From positions 412,554 to 476,553 of the forward strand of contig NZ_FNNI01000003.1 of NCBI RefSeq assembly GCF_900106955.1: DNA of 64,000 bases, read 5' to 3'. How positions within the stretch are numbered: the stretch's first letter is position 1; each line of letters starts with the position of its first letter. The stretch is from Aidingimonas halophila. GTDB taxonomy: Bacteria; Pseudomonadota; Gammaproteobacteria; Pseudomonadales; Halomonadaceae. The notes under the pieces were generated by a model, which saw nothing but the letters and a program-made list of their open reading frames with translations, was not told the DNA's origin and ran no database searches. The position numbers and the translations under genes were made by a program. Shown here one piece after another: positions 1 through 9,167 of the stretch.

Positions 1-17
1 GATCCTGACATTAACCG

Positions 18-2384
18 CTATGAGGGCTCGTCGACGTCATCGCCATCCGGCTTATCATGCGACGCGTCGCCGATGTGGTCGACATCCTCCTGACGGTTTC
101 CTGCGGTGGTCGACGAGGTTTTCGGCGAGCGTTTCGAGCCATCGAGCAGCCGGAGGTTGGCGGCCGGGGCACTGCCATCCTTGTCTTCGCCGAAATACAG
201 CGTGGTATGCGGAAAGGGGATCTCGATGCCGGCTTCGTCGAAGCGCATCTTGACCAACCGATTATAGGCGCGACCCACAGCCCACTGGTCGCCGGGTGTG
301 GTCTTGATCACGACACGAATATTGACCGAGCTGTCGGCCAGGGCGATGACACCCGCGACTGTCAAGGGCGCGAGCAGTTTGCTGCCATGTTCTTCGCTGG
401 CCTTGAGATCCTCGAATGCCTGTTCCAACTGCGCTATTGCTTCGTCGATATTCTCGCGATAAGCGATACCGTATTCGCCAACATGGTTGCCGAACTCGCG
501 CATGTAGTTGGATACCGTATCGACGCTGGAGAAAGGCACGATGTGATAGGTGCCCGAGAGATCACGAATTGCCACCGAGCGGATGCTCAAACGTTCGGCG
601 GTTCCGGTAATGCCGCCGACCGTCACGACGTCGCCGGTATTCATGGCGTTTTCGACCTGAATGAAGACTCCAGTGATGATGTCCTGCACCAACTTCTGTG
701 CCCCGAAACCGATGGCCAGACCCAATACACCGGCACCGGCGATCAGTGGACCGATGTTGATGCCGATCTCCGACAGCACGATCATCGCCGTGATGGTGAT
801 GATGGCGATCGCCAGTGCGTTGCGGAACAGGCTGAGCAGCGTCTTGGCACGAGCGGAGGGTTCGCCGCCACCGGTCTCGGGGTTGAGACGGTGCTCTATC
901 AGGCTCGCCAGAGCGATCCAGACGACTAACGCCAGTACGATGATGAAGAAGGCGCTGAACAGATTGCCGGTCAACGCGCGTCCCGCTTCGGAGGCGTACC
1001 AGGCAGCCAGATCGAAGGCGTTCCAGGCATTGAGCGTCATCATGACCACGACGATCAGGATAACGGCCCGAATGATGCGCAGTATATTGGGCACGTAAGC
1101 GTTGAGCCGCTTTTCCAGCATCGGCAGCTTGTCGCGTAGTGCGTCGGATAGCTGAATCCGTCGCCCGATCGTCTGTGTCAGCAGGTTGGACACCAACGCA
1201 CCGACACCGATGATGATCAGGGTCTTGAGTGTAGCCATCGCCACGAAAGGCAGGGCATCTTCAGGACGGAGCAGCGTGACCAGCAAGACCATCAGGAAGT
1301 ACGCGATAGCAAACCCGTGCCAGAGTTTGGCCAGCAGGTTCAGGGAGACCCGCGTGGCATGCATGCTGGAGCGTTCGGCGGCCCGTTCAATGGAGTGACG
1401 CAGATAAAGCCGATTCTTGAGCACCACGCTCACGGCGTAAATGAAGGCACCCAGCATGATCAGGGTACCGATGGCCTGGCCGAGAGCTGTAGAGACATAG
1501 AAATTGATCAACGGCACGACCACCAACAATCCGTAACCGACCAGGCCGATCAACCGGGCAAACCAGGTGTTCCAATAGGAGGCATCGGTTGCCGAAATCG
1601 GCAGCAAACGCAGGCCTTCATAGCGGGAAGCGAACAGCATGCGCAAGCCTGCCTTGAGCAGTTCGATGACCAGGAAGGCATTGAGGAACAGCGACGCTCG
1701 TGTCGATAGCTCGCCGCTTTCGCCGATGGCAAAGGTGGCAATCAGGCTCCCGCCGACGTAGGCGAGCAGGACGATCAGTACATCGACAACGGCGGCCATC
1801 CCGACGGCAAGTACCAGTCGCAGTACAGGGGTAAGCCGGCTGCCGGAGGTCGACCATTGACTGATACGGGTAAACAGGGAGCGTGCCAGATAGCGGAAAA
1901 CCAGAAATACCGCGATGGTGGCAATGATCACCAGGCCGAGATTGATCGCGGCCGATGTGAACGCACTGGCATCGAATGAGCTGGCACTCGCTGCAGCGGA
2001 GTCGGCGCCGAACAGGCCGGCGATGGCGGAAACCAATTGACTGAACTGGCTGCCGAGGTCGCCGACAATCTGGCTCGAGGTTTCCGCCAGTCGACGTGGC
2101 AAGGAGACCTCTTCGGCCGTCTGATCGCTGGGCGCTTCCGAAGCGATCCCGGTCGAGGCGTCGTCAGAGGATGGTTCGAGGTGGCCCTCTGTGTCTGCGA
2201 GTTGCCGCAGGTCGTCAATTAACTGGTTTCGGGCCTCTTCATTTTCCAACAAGTCCGCCAGTGTCGCGTAGGCGGGGGCATCGGCGGTGCCTTCGTCCTG
2301 TTGGGCCTGCGCAGTAGGGACGATCAATAGGGTGGTGATGAGCAACCAACCAATCAATAACGCCAGAGAACGTAGTTTCAGCAC
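18..2384 (-). CDS. MscS-family mechanosensitive channel (YbiO-like)
   Basis: Inner-membrane mechanosensitive channel that would release solutes on hypo-osmotic shock. The 788-residue protein has a signal peptide (about 1-27), an acidic low-complexity periplasmic segment (28-105), many hydrophobic helices from about 147 on, and a C-terminal MscS core. The core has a Gly/Ala-rich pore helix near residues 545-565 (LAIGFGAQKLVQD) and then the beta domain with DLSGTYHIVPFSS. The large size and YHI(V/I)P motif resemble E. coli YbiO rather than the small MscS. The start is GTG, chosen for the GGAGG seven bases upstream. The tail is acidic and hydrophilic. The family is certain; the YbiO subfamily is likely. 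Confidence 0.88.
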   Translation of the reverse strand: MLKLRSLALLIGWLLITTLLIVPTAQAQQDEGTADAPAYATLADLLENEEARNQLIDDLRQLADTEGHLEPSSDDASTGIASEAPSDQTAEEVSLPRRLAETSSQIVGDLGSQFSQLVSAIAGLFGADSAAASASSFDASAFTSAAINLGLVIIATIAVFLVFRYLARSLFTRISQWSTSGSRLTPVLRLVLAVGMAAVVDVLIVLLAYVGGSLIATFAIGESGELSTRASLFLNAFLVIELLKAGLRMLFASRYEGLRLLPISATDASYWNTWFARLIGLVGYGLLVVVPLINFYVSTALGQAIGTLIMLGAFIYAVSVVLKNRLYLRHSIERAAERSSMHATRVSLNLLAKLWHGFAIAYFLMVLLVTLLRPEDALPFVAMATLKTLIIIGVGALVSNLLTQTIGRRIQLSDALRDKLPMLEKRLNAYVPNILRIIRAVILIVVVMMTLNAWNAFDLAAWYASEAGRALTGNLFSAFFIIVLALVVWIALASLIEHRLNPETGGGEPSARAKTLLSLFRNALAIAIITITAMIVLSEIGINIGPLIAGAGVLGLAIGFGAQKLVQDIITGVFIQVENAMNTGDVVTVGGITGTAERLSIRSVAIRDLSGTYHIVPFSSVDTVSNYMREFGNHVGEYGIAYRENIDEAIAQLEQAFEDLKASEEHGSKLLAPLTVAGVIALADSSVNIRVVIKTTPGDQWAVGRAYNRLVKMRFDEAGIEIPFPHTTLYFGEDKDGSAPAANLRLLDGSKRSPKTSSTTAGNRQEDVDHIGDASHDKPDGDDVDEPS

Positions 2385-2521
2385 GCTGCGACCTCCCTAT
2401 TCGCGTGGAATCGGACTCGGTGCCACCCCGAGAGGCACCCGGGAGCCGGAAATATGTATTGGTATCCTAGGACGTTGGCGTGTTCCACGTCATGGTCTCG
2501 ATCCAGTCATGAAACAACAAT

Positions 2522-2538
2522 TGTACAGATATTGTACA
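2522..2538. promoter_or_regulatory. TGTACA-N5-TGTACA dyad, possible operator
   Basis: Two copies of the self-complementary hexamer TGTACA lie 11 bp apart centre to centre, about one helical turn, in the gap between the retropepsin-like gene and the channel gene. They sit about 140 bp upstream of the channel start. The spacing suits a dimeric regulator, but no family can be assigned. Confidence 0.3.
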
Positions 2539-2567
2539 TGAAGCGACTGTCAAGCCAAGAACTATCC

Positions 2568-3119
2568 TCAATCTTCATCCTCTTCGTAAGGCTGGACCGG
2601 GGAGTCCTCATCACACTCGGGATCCGTCGTGAAGGTTTCACGCACATCCAGTACGCCGAGATGTTTGATGGTGCGACGGCCGAGGAGAATGGGATAATGC
2701 ATGTTGCTCCGGTCACGCAGGCTGAAATCCTCTTCGTAGATCGTATCACCCATGCAGATGTCCATGATGACTGTCGGTCGCCGTGACTCACCGCCGGCAC
2801 CGCGCAGGATCAAGTTGCGATTGACCTCCTTCTCGAGAGTTTCGGAAGTCACTTCCCCTGTTTCTTCATCCTCCAGTTCGATACGGAAGCGAACCCACTC
2901 TTCACCATCCTTCTCGAATCGTTCGATATCCCGGGCATCCATCGACGAGGTGAGAGCGCCACTGTCCAGCTTGGCTTTCACCTCGACACCCCATGGCTCG
3001 ACAGTCGTCTTCTCGACCCAGCCGAATGTCTTGTCATCACCCGCTGCCGCAACGCCGGTGAAAGCAAGCAGCAGCGTGCTTGCAGCAGTGAGTAAGGAAA
3101 AGCGCATACGATGAAGCAT
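2568..3119 (-). CDS. Periplasmic retropepsin-like protein (RimK-associated/RloA family, PF05618 type)
   Basis: A 183-residue exported protein with a signal peptide (about 1-26, ending VAAA). It has the family motif DSGA at residues 52-55, equivalent to the D-S/T-G active site of aspartic proteases, and a later LLGRRTIKHLGVLDV segment typical of this family, often annotated as ATP-dependent zinc protease. The start is the ATG at 3119, preceded by GGAGG; an upstream in-frame ATG at 3143 has no better site. The C-terminus is strongly acidic. It is transcribed toward the channel gene, 183 bp away. The family call is good; the substrate is unknown. Confidence 0.75.
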   Translation of the reverse strand: MLHRMRFSLLTAASTLLLAFTGVAAAGDDKTFGWVEKTTVEPWGVEVKAKLDSGALTSSMDARDIERFEKDGEEWVRFRIELEDEETGEVTSETLEKEVNRNLILRGAGGESRRPTVIMDICMGDTIYEEDFSLRDRSNMHYPILLGRRTIKHLGVLDVRETFTTDPECDEDSPVQPYEEDED

Positions 3120-3287
3120 CGGACCTCCTTCGATAGGGCGCATGACGCAATGACCTGACTAATCCTGCCGGAATAATGGGGCAACGTATAGCCGTCGTGT
3201 CTGCTCGCTTTTCCGTTTCATCATATGAGGACTATCGTATACTGGTTGTGAACACGATGTCTGGCCATGACGAAACAAGGAAGTGCG

Positions 3288-4256
3288 ATGCGCCGTGCCG
3301 TTGCTGTCTGTGCATGTATGATTCTCGCCGTGCCGGGTGGTGCGGTGCCGGTGCAGGCGGAAGAGGATTATCCGGACCGGGCCATTCGCCTGGTGATTCC
3401 CTTCGGTCCGGGCGGAGCGACCGACGTGCTGTTCCGACGGGTGGCCGATTGGCTCGAGACGTCACTGGACACACCGATCGACCCTGTCAATGTGTCCGGC
3501 GATGCAGCGATTCGGGGGGCGAGCGATGTCAAGGAGGCGACCCCCGATGGTTATACGTTGCTGGGTAGCCATCAGACATTGTCGCTCTCCTATCTGTATG
3601 GCAAGGCCGATTTTTCTTATGAGGCCTTTGCGCCTGTGGCTCTGCTGATGCGCACGATCAACATCCCCGCCACACGGGCGGATCACCCCGTGGACGCGGC
3701 CGATGGGATCGCTCCCTATGTCGCCAAGCATGGTGACAACGTTCGATTCGGCATGATCGAAGGCTCGACGGATCATTTCTTCTGGCTGCATTTCTTCGAG
3801 GAAGCCGGCATCGATCAGGATCAGGTGGCACTCGTGGGATACCCTGACACGGCATCCCAGATTGCCGCTCTGATGACGGGGGAAATCGATTTCTCGATGC
3901 TCAACCTGCCTTCCGGTGGTGAATTGTTCGCATCGGGCACGTTAACGCCTTTGGGCGTGGCCGATACACAGCGGCTACCCACACTGCCGAGCGTGCCGAC
4001 CCTGCAGGAGCAGGGAATCGACATGGTGAATACGACCGACCGGGGGCTGTTCGCTCCGCTGGGGACACCGATTGAACGACGAGACGTGCTGGTGTCGGCG
4101 CTTCTGCAGGTACTCGATGACGATATGCATCGCCAACGACTGGAGCGGGAATTCGGCACCCGTATTCATGTGCAATCGTCGGGAGACTACTCGCGTGTGC
4201 TGGATGAGCAGTTTCGTCGCCTGGAAGAGTTGGCGAAAGCGATCGATTTCGACTGA
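3288..4256 (+). CDS. TctC/Bug-family solute-binding protein (orphan)
   Basis: Periplasmic substrate-binding protein of the tripartite tricarboxylate transporter family, 322 residues. It has a signal peptide (about 1-24, ending VQA) followed by YPDRAIRLVIPFGPGGATD, the classic Bug-fold N-terminus, and later the PSVPTLQEQG motif. The start is the ATG at 3288 with AAGGAAG upstream rather than the ATG at 3267. No tctA/tctB membrane genes lie in the window. The next gene on the same strand, 108 bp away, is a c-di-GMP sensor protein with a periplasmic domain, so a sensory rather than transport role is possible but unproven. Confidence 0.85.
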   Translation: MRRAVAVCACMILAVPGGAVPVQAEEDYPDRAIRLVIPFGPGGATDVLFRRVADWLETSLDTPIDPVNVSGDAAIRGASDVKEATPDGYTLLGSHQTLSLSYLYGKADFSYEAFAPVALLMRTINIPATRADHPVDAADGIAPYVAKHGDNVRFGMIEGSTDHFFWLHFFEEAGIDQDQVALVGYPDTASQIAALMTGEIDFSMLNLPSGGELFASGTLTPLGVADTQRLPTLPSVPTLQEQGIDMVNTTDRGLFAPLGTPIERRDVLVSALLQVLDDDMHRQRLEREFGTRIHVQSSGDYSRVLDEQFRRLEELAKAIDFD

Positions 4257-4364
4257 CTCACTCTCAAGTCATGACCGCAATGGCCGATAGCATAGGGGAG
4301 GTTCCCACGATAACGCCCGCCATTTCCTGATCACCCGTACTATCGGGGAGTTCTTGTTCCACCC

Positions 4365-7300
4365 ATGCCATTCAAGACCCGCGATATAGCTCTCGATACC
4401 GGCCTGCTCATGGTAGCCGCTACCTTCATTCTCATGGGAGTGGGGGGATTGCTGGCTAATTCCGTGGAAACCATGAGTTATTCGCTCCGGACTCTGGTGG
4501 TTTCGGATGCGGCCTTGTCCACGCTACTCGCCGGCATCGCGCTAGTGGCGACGATTCAGCGCAAGCCCTGGATTCGCTGCATGGCGGGCGCCGCTCTGTT
4601 GGCCGTGATGGCGTATACGCTGATTCACAATGTGATGGTTGGCGGCAATGTCTCGGGATTGTCATGGATCAGTGGTGAACAGCGCATTTCCTCGGCCGCC
4701 GCCTTACAGCTGCTGCTGGTGGCAGGCTGCCTGGTCATGGGGGTCACTCACCCATGGAAGAGACGGCTCTGGTCGGCAATGGGGGTGTTGCTGCTGGGGT
4801 TCGGGGGAATCTTGCTGATCTGGCTGTTTCTGCCGTCGGGAGAGACGCGATGGGCCAGTGTATATGCGTCGTCACCCTGGGTGGCGGTTCTGTACACCTT
4901 GTTGTTCGGGGTGGCCATGGTGGCTGTCGGCATCCGTTATCCGGCACGTGATATGCATTTGGGTCGCATGGCCATTGCGGTTTGCGTCCTGGGCGTCACA
5001 GTGAGCAGCTTGAGCTGGTACCTGGTCACGTGGCAGCAACAGCACTCGCTTCATGAACAGGCGGATTATTTACTGGATAATCTCCAGTTGAATATCGAGC
5101 AGGTCATGGAAGCCCGACTGACCCGGTTGCAACGGATGGCTGAGCGTTGGGAGCCCGGGGAGCATCCACAGGGTAACGAGGGCTTTCTGCGTGACGCCGA
5201 AAATCATCTGCGCGATATACCGAGTCTGGGAGCCGTCGCCATTCTGGACGAGGCGCAGCAATGGGTAGTGGGGCGAGCTCGAGACGCGGCGAGCCGCGAC
5301 TGGTTGAGTCGCCAGGTTGCCAAACGCGATATCGAAGCCTGGATGATGGCGCCGTTTTCGCAACCACGCTTGATGGTGCCCGACGAGAGCGGAGGCGCCG
5401 TCGCTTTGCTGGTGGCACCGATCCCTGGGCAGAACTATCAACTGGTGGCGATGATGGATTTGCCCTTGTTGCTGGAAAATCAGTTGCGCGCTCAATTGGG
5501 CCCATTTGAAGTCACTGCCAGCCGGGGCAATTCGGTATTGCTCGATATGGTAGCGGCTGGATCGTCGACGGTATCGGAGGTCCCCGATCTCACAACCCTG
5601 GAACAGCGATCGGTCGGTATGCCGGGTGGTCCGGTGCTGGACTTGGGAGTCCATCTCGCGCCGGAACGCAACTGGCTAATGGCCGGAGGCGTATCCACCG
5701 GTGTGATCGGAGTGGGACTGACAATGAGCTACCTGCTGGGCTTCAGTCTGGGGTTGGTCAGACTGGTGATGATGCGTTCACGAGCCTTGATGGTGACCCA
5801 GCGTTCACTCGAGGAGCAGCAGCACATTCAAGCACTGATCGTCCGGGAGGCACCGTTGGAGAGAACGCTGGCCTCGGTGTGTCGTATGCTCGAGAAACAG
5901 CTTGCGGGGGTGCACTGTGCCGTCATGATGAGTGACGCTGAGGGCAAGACACTCCGCTTGGCCTCTGGGCAACGTCTACCGTTAGCCTATCAGCAAGCAT
6001 TGGCCCGTTTGCCGATAGATCCTTGTCAGGAGGTCAGTAGCGCCGCCGCGTATCATCGTCGTCCAATCATCTGCCACGATACCCACCGGAATAGCCAGCC
6101 GGACATCAATCATGACTTGACTCGTCAACATGGCTTCCGTGCCTGTTGCTCCTACCCTGTGGTCGCGACGGATGGACGGCTTCTGGGTACATTTGCCACG
6201 TATAGCGATGCGCCGTCTTCCCCTTCCCGCGATATGCTTGAGGCGATCCGAAAAGCTGCTGGGTTAGTGGCGCTGGCGATCGAGCGACATCAGGATCGCC
6301 GTTCCCTTTGGGAAAGTGAGCAGCGCTATCGGTCACTGTTCGTCTACAACCCGGATGCCGTGTTCTCGTTGGATCTCGAAGGACGGTTCGTGACCGCCAA
6401 TACCACCTGTATGGAATTGACCGGTCGTGCGGCGGACACTCTGGTAGGGGCATCCTGCTTCTCGTTGGCGACGCCGGGCCAGCAGGACATTCTGGAGACC
6501 CATTTTCGTCATGCTGTCGCCGGTAACCCTTGTCGCTATGAGATCGAAATCACCGATCAATACGGGGAAACCCATATACTCGACATGACACATCTGCCGA
6601 TCATGGTCGATGGTCAAGTCCATGGTGTTTACGGCATCGCCAAGGAAATCACCGAGCACAAGGCTCACCAGGCCCAACTGGCATACCATGCCAGCCATGA
6701 TTTCCTGACCGGACTGGCGAACCGGACGTTTTTCGAAGGGCAGTTGAACGAGGCCTTTCGGCGTGCCCGCCGACAGAACGATCGGCTGGCCGTCCTGTTT
6801 GTCGACCTCGACGAATTCAAACCTATCAATGATAGTCTGGGGCATGATGTCGGTGACCAGCTATTGGTCAATGTCGCCTCGCGCCTGACCGGTGCCATGC
6901 GCAGCACGGATATCCTGGCCAGGCTGGGGGGTGATGAGTTCGTGATTCTGATGGATGGATTGACGGACGAAGCGGAGGTCAGCCGTCTCGCTACACGCCT
7001 GTTGCCTTTGATCTCCAGTCCCTATCGCATCGCGGGTCATGAACTGTACTTGAGTTGCAGCATCGGTATTGCCGTCAGCGACGAGAAAATCGTGCAGCCT
7101 ATGGAATTGATCCAGCAAGCCGATATGGCCATGTACAAGGCCAAGAGTCAGGGGCGTAATGCCTATCAGTGGTATACGCGGGAAATCACCGATAAAGTGA
7201 ATGCCCGTGTCGCGCTTCGCAACGAATTGCAGGAAGCGATCGACAATGCCCATTTCGTGCTTCATTACCAACCACTGCTGGATCTGGACGGTCGTGTCGT

Positions 7301-7973
7301 AGGTGTCGAGGCACTAATACGTTGGCCGCATCCCGAGAAAGGTTTCATTCCCCCCGACCAGTTCATTCCCCTGGCCGAAGAGACCGGCCAGATCATTGCC
7401 ATCAATGAGTGGGTCCTGGATCGAGCATGCCGTGATGTCTTGCAGTTACGTGAGCAAGAGCTGGGGGAACTCGTGGTCTCCGTCAATCTCTCGCCGTTGC
7501 AGTTCCGGCGGTCCCGCTTCCTCGACAACCTGTACCAAACGCTTGCCACCACCGGCCTGCCTGCTAGACAGCTCGAACTCGAATTGACGGAAGGTATCCT
7601 GATGGATGATGCCGAGTCGGCAATCAGTATCCTGCATGAATTACGGCGATTGGGGATCAGTGTCGCCATCGATGATTTCGGCACGGGCTTTTCCAGTCTG
7701 AGTTACCTGAAACACCTGCCGATCGGCAAGATCAAGATCGATCGCACCTTCATTCGCGATGTGGAAAGCAATCGTCATGACGCGTCCATCGTTCAGGGGA
7801 TCGTCTCCATGTCGCATCATCTGGGGCTGACCGTTGTAGCCGAAGGCGTGGAGACCGAGGCGCAAAAGGCATGCCTGATGCGTTTCGGCTGCGATATTCT
7901 GCAAGGCTATCTGTTCGCCCGCCCGATGCCGCTAGATGCGTTGATCACGTACCTCTCGTCGCAGGAGGCATGA
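4365..7973 (+). CDS. Membrane GAF-PAS-GGDEF-EAL c-di-GMP turnover protein
   Basis: A 1202-residue bifunctional diguanylate cyclase/phosphodiesterase. The N-terminus has about seven hydrophobic helices (10-215), then a probable periplasmic sensor segment (about 225-445), another helix (about 450-475), GAF (about 490-640), PAS (about 650-770, starting SEQRYRSLF), GGDEF (about 785-945) and EAL (about 960-1200). Key residues look intact: GGDEF at about 855-859, the inhibitory I-site RSTD five residues before it, EAL at about 982-984, and DDFGTG. Both synthesis and hydrolysis of c-di-GMP are therefore possible. The ATG has only a weak ribosome site. No terminator was recognised downstream. Confidence 0.93.
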   Translation: MPFKTRDIALDTGLLMVAATFILMGVGGLLANSVETMSYSLRTLVVSDAALSTLLAGIALVATIQRKPWIRCMAGAALLAVMAYTLIHNVMVGGNVSGLSWISGEQRISSAAALQLLLVAGCLVMGVTHPWKRRLWSAMGVLLLGFGGILLIWLFLPSGETRWASVYASSPWVAVLYTLLFGVAMVAVGIRYPARDMHLGRMAIAVCVLGVTVSSLSWYLVTWQQQHSLHEQADYLLDNLQLNIEQVMEARLTRLQRMAERWEPGEHPQGNEGFLRDAENHLRDIPSLGAVAILDEAQQWVVGRARDAASRDWLSRQVAKRDIEAWMMAPFSQPRLMVPDESGGAVALLVAPIPGQNYQLVAMMDLPLLLENQLRAQLGPFEVTASRGNSVLLDMVAAGSSTVSEVPDLTTLEQRSVGMPGGPVLDLGVHLAPERNWLMAGGVSTGVIGVGLTMSYLLGFSLGLVRLVMMRSRALMVTQRSLEEQQHIQALIVREAPLERTLASVCRMLEKQLAGVHCAVMMSDAEGKTLRLASGQRLPLAYQQALARLPIDPCQEVSSAAAYHRRPIICHDTHRNSQPDINHDLTRQHGFRACCSYPVVATDGRLLGTFATYSDAPSSPSRDMLEAIRKAAGLVALAIERHQDRRSLWESEQRYRSLFVYNPDAVFSLDLEGRFVTANTTCMELTGRAADTLVGASCFSLATPGQQDILETHFRHAVAGNPCRYEIEITDQYGETHILDMTHLPIMVDGQVHGVYGIAKEITEHKAHQAQLAYHASHDFLTGLANRTFFEGQLNEAFRRARRQNDRLAVLFVDLDEFKPINDSLGHDVGDQLLVNVASRLTGAMRSTDILARLGGDEFVILMDGLTDEAEVSRLATRLLPLISSPYRIAGHELYLSCSIGIAVSDEKIVQPMELIQQADMAMYKAKSQGRNAYQWYTREITDKVNARVALRNELQEAIDNAHFVLHYQPLLDLDGRVVGVEALIRWPHPEKGFIPPDQFIPLAEETGQIIAINEWVLDRACRDVLQLREQELGELVVSVNLSPLQFRRSRFLDNLYQTLATTGLPARQLELELTEGILMDDAESAISILHELRRLGISVAIDDFGTGFSSLSYLKHLPIGKIKIDRTFIRDVESNRHDASIVQGIVSMSHHLGLTVVAEGVETEAQKACLMRFGCDILQGYLFARPMPLDALITYLSSQEA

Positions 7974-8049
7974 GAGCGACAAGGCCCGTGCTCGTCTATC
8001 CATCCCCTGTGGCAGCTGGATTGCCAATGTGTCATCAAGCGTCCAGACA

Positions 8050-8073
8050 CAAGAAAGGGGCCTGAAGGCCCCT
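8050..8073 (-). terminator. Intrinsic terminator of ssrA
   Basis: On the minus strand a 7-bp stem AGGGGCC/GGCCCCT with a four-base loop is followed by TTTCTT. It lies about 48 bp beyond the CCA end of the tmRNA gene. Confidence 0.8.
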
Positions 8074-8120
8074 GTCCATGCGGTTTCTGAAGTGTTGTGG
8101 AACTTCCTGAAACTTCGGTT

Positions 8121-8500
8121 TGGTGGAGGCGGCGGGAATCGAACCCGCGTCCGCCGGTACTCGCCCATCGGCTCTACATGCTTAGTTTCGTCATTTGCTT
8201 TAACGCCGCTGACTCCGACGAACAGGATTCAGAAGCGCGATTCTCCTTCGATTTAACGACTGACGGGGAGACGCCGTCAGACGCGATCCCATTAATCTTG
8301 GCTCGTATCCCGTCCGTGATGAATGGGCGCATCACTTTCGGGCCAGGCTAACAACTAGCAGCTGTTACGCTGCCAGTGCGCCTTGAGCGTAGTTGTCGTC
8401 GTTTGCGACTATTTTATCGTGATGTTGGATTTACGAGATACATCACGCTCTCGGCATGCACCTCAGGGGTTGTCACCGGCGTCGAAGCCATGTCGCCCCC
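8121..8500 (-). tRNA. ssrA: tmRNA (transfer-messenger RNA)
   Basis: Rescues stalled ribosomes with SmpB by tagging the nascent chain. The 5' end GGGGGCG pairs with CGCCTCC before the encoded ACCA end, with one G-U pair in seven, giving a 380-nt RNA. The T-arm GGTTCGATTCC is intact, and an internal reading frame encodes the tag. The gene is next to smpB on the same strand. A processed leader is expected because the alanine-type acceptor requires RNase P cleavage. Confidence 0.97.
8365..8406 (-). other. tmRNA proteolysis-tag reading frame
   Basis: Reads ANDDNYAQGALAA followed by TAA, preceded by TAGTC as in other tmRNAs. It keeps the AND(D/E)NYA start and LAA end recognised by ClpXP, but has three extra residues (QGA) compared with the E. 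coli tag ANDENYALAA. Confidence 0.95.
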
Positions 8501-8517
8501 GTAATGCTTACGATACC

Positions 8518-8546
8518 AGATGGGGATGGTGACGCGCCAGATCAAG
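8518..8546 (-). promoter_or_regulatory. Possible sigma32-type promoter of ssrA
   Basis: On the minus strand CTTGATC, a 14-nt spacer and CCCCATCT lie 17 bp upstream of the mature tmRNA 5' end. The spacing equals that of the grpE and dnaK heat-shock promoters in this window. No convincing sigma70 hexamers were found at the same place. The assignment is by motif only. Confidence 0.45.
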
Positions 8547-8554
8547 GGGCTCGA

Positions 8555-9040
8555 TCAATTGCTTTCACGCATGATACGAGCGCGTTGCCGGTTCCAGTCA
8601 CGCTCCTTCTCGGTAGCGCGTTTGTCATGCTGCTTCTTGCCGGTGACCAATGCCAGTTCGCACTTGACCAAGTTCTTTTTCCAGTAGAGCTTCAATGGCA
8701 CACAGGTATGTCCCTTATCCTGGGTGCGTGAGAAGATCTTGGCGATCTCCTTGCGATGCAGCAGCAGCTTGCGAGTCCGCGTGGGATCGGCCACTTCGTG
8801 CGTACTGGTGGTGTTGAGCGGCGTGATATGACTGCCCAACAGCCAAGCTTCGCCATTCTTGACCAGGATATAGGTGTCAGTAAGCTGTGCCTTCCCGGCG
8901 CGCAGGCTCTTGACCTCCCAGCCGCTCAGTGACAGGCCGGCTTCGAAGGTCTCATCGATGTGGTATTCAAAGCGAGCCTTCTTGTTCAGCGCGATGACGT
9001 TGCCGCCCGGGCCTTTGCGCTTGCCTTTCTTGTTGGCCAT
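8555..9040 (-). CDS. smpB: SsrA-binding protein SmpB
   Basis: A 161-residue RNA-binding partner of tmRNA that places it in the empty A site. It shows the family core [22 protein letters not shown] and the basic C-terminal tail ([18 protein letters not shown]) that folds into the mRNA channel. Length is normal. It lies upstream of ssrA on the same strand, with 54 bp between them, so the two may be partly cotranscribed. Confidence 0.97.
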   Translation of the reverse strand: MANKKGKRKGPGGNVIALNKKARFEYHIDETFEAGLSLSGWEVKSLRAGKAQLTDTYILVKNGEAWLLGSHITPLNTTSTHEVADPTRTRKLLLHRKEIAKIFSRTQDKGHTCVPLKLYWKKNLVKCELALVTGKKQHDKRATEKERDWNRQRARIMRESN

Positions 9041-9167
9041 AGGACCTCATGTGTTGATATGCCTCGACTCCCCCTTCGACATGGGGGGAAGCGTGATACC
9101 ATTCAAGGTTTGATGGGTAAACTATCCATGATACGCCCAAGGCCTTGTAAAGTCAGCGGAGAGGTAC

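Noticed and set aside
57..929. Plus-strand open frame of 290 codons
   Set aside because: It is antisense to the MscS-type channel, which has clear signal peptide, membrane helices and MscS motifs; the plus frame shows no domain.
2422..2445. GGTGCC/GGCACC hairpin after the retropepsin-like gene
   Set aside because: No U-run on either strand and only 6 bp; not supportable as a terminator.
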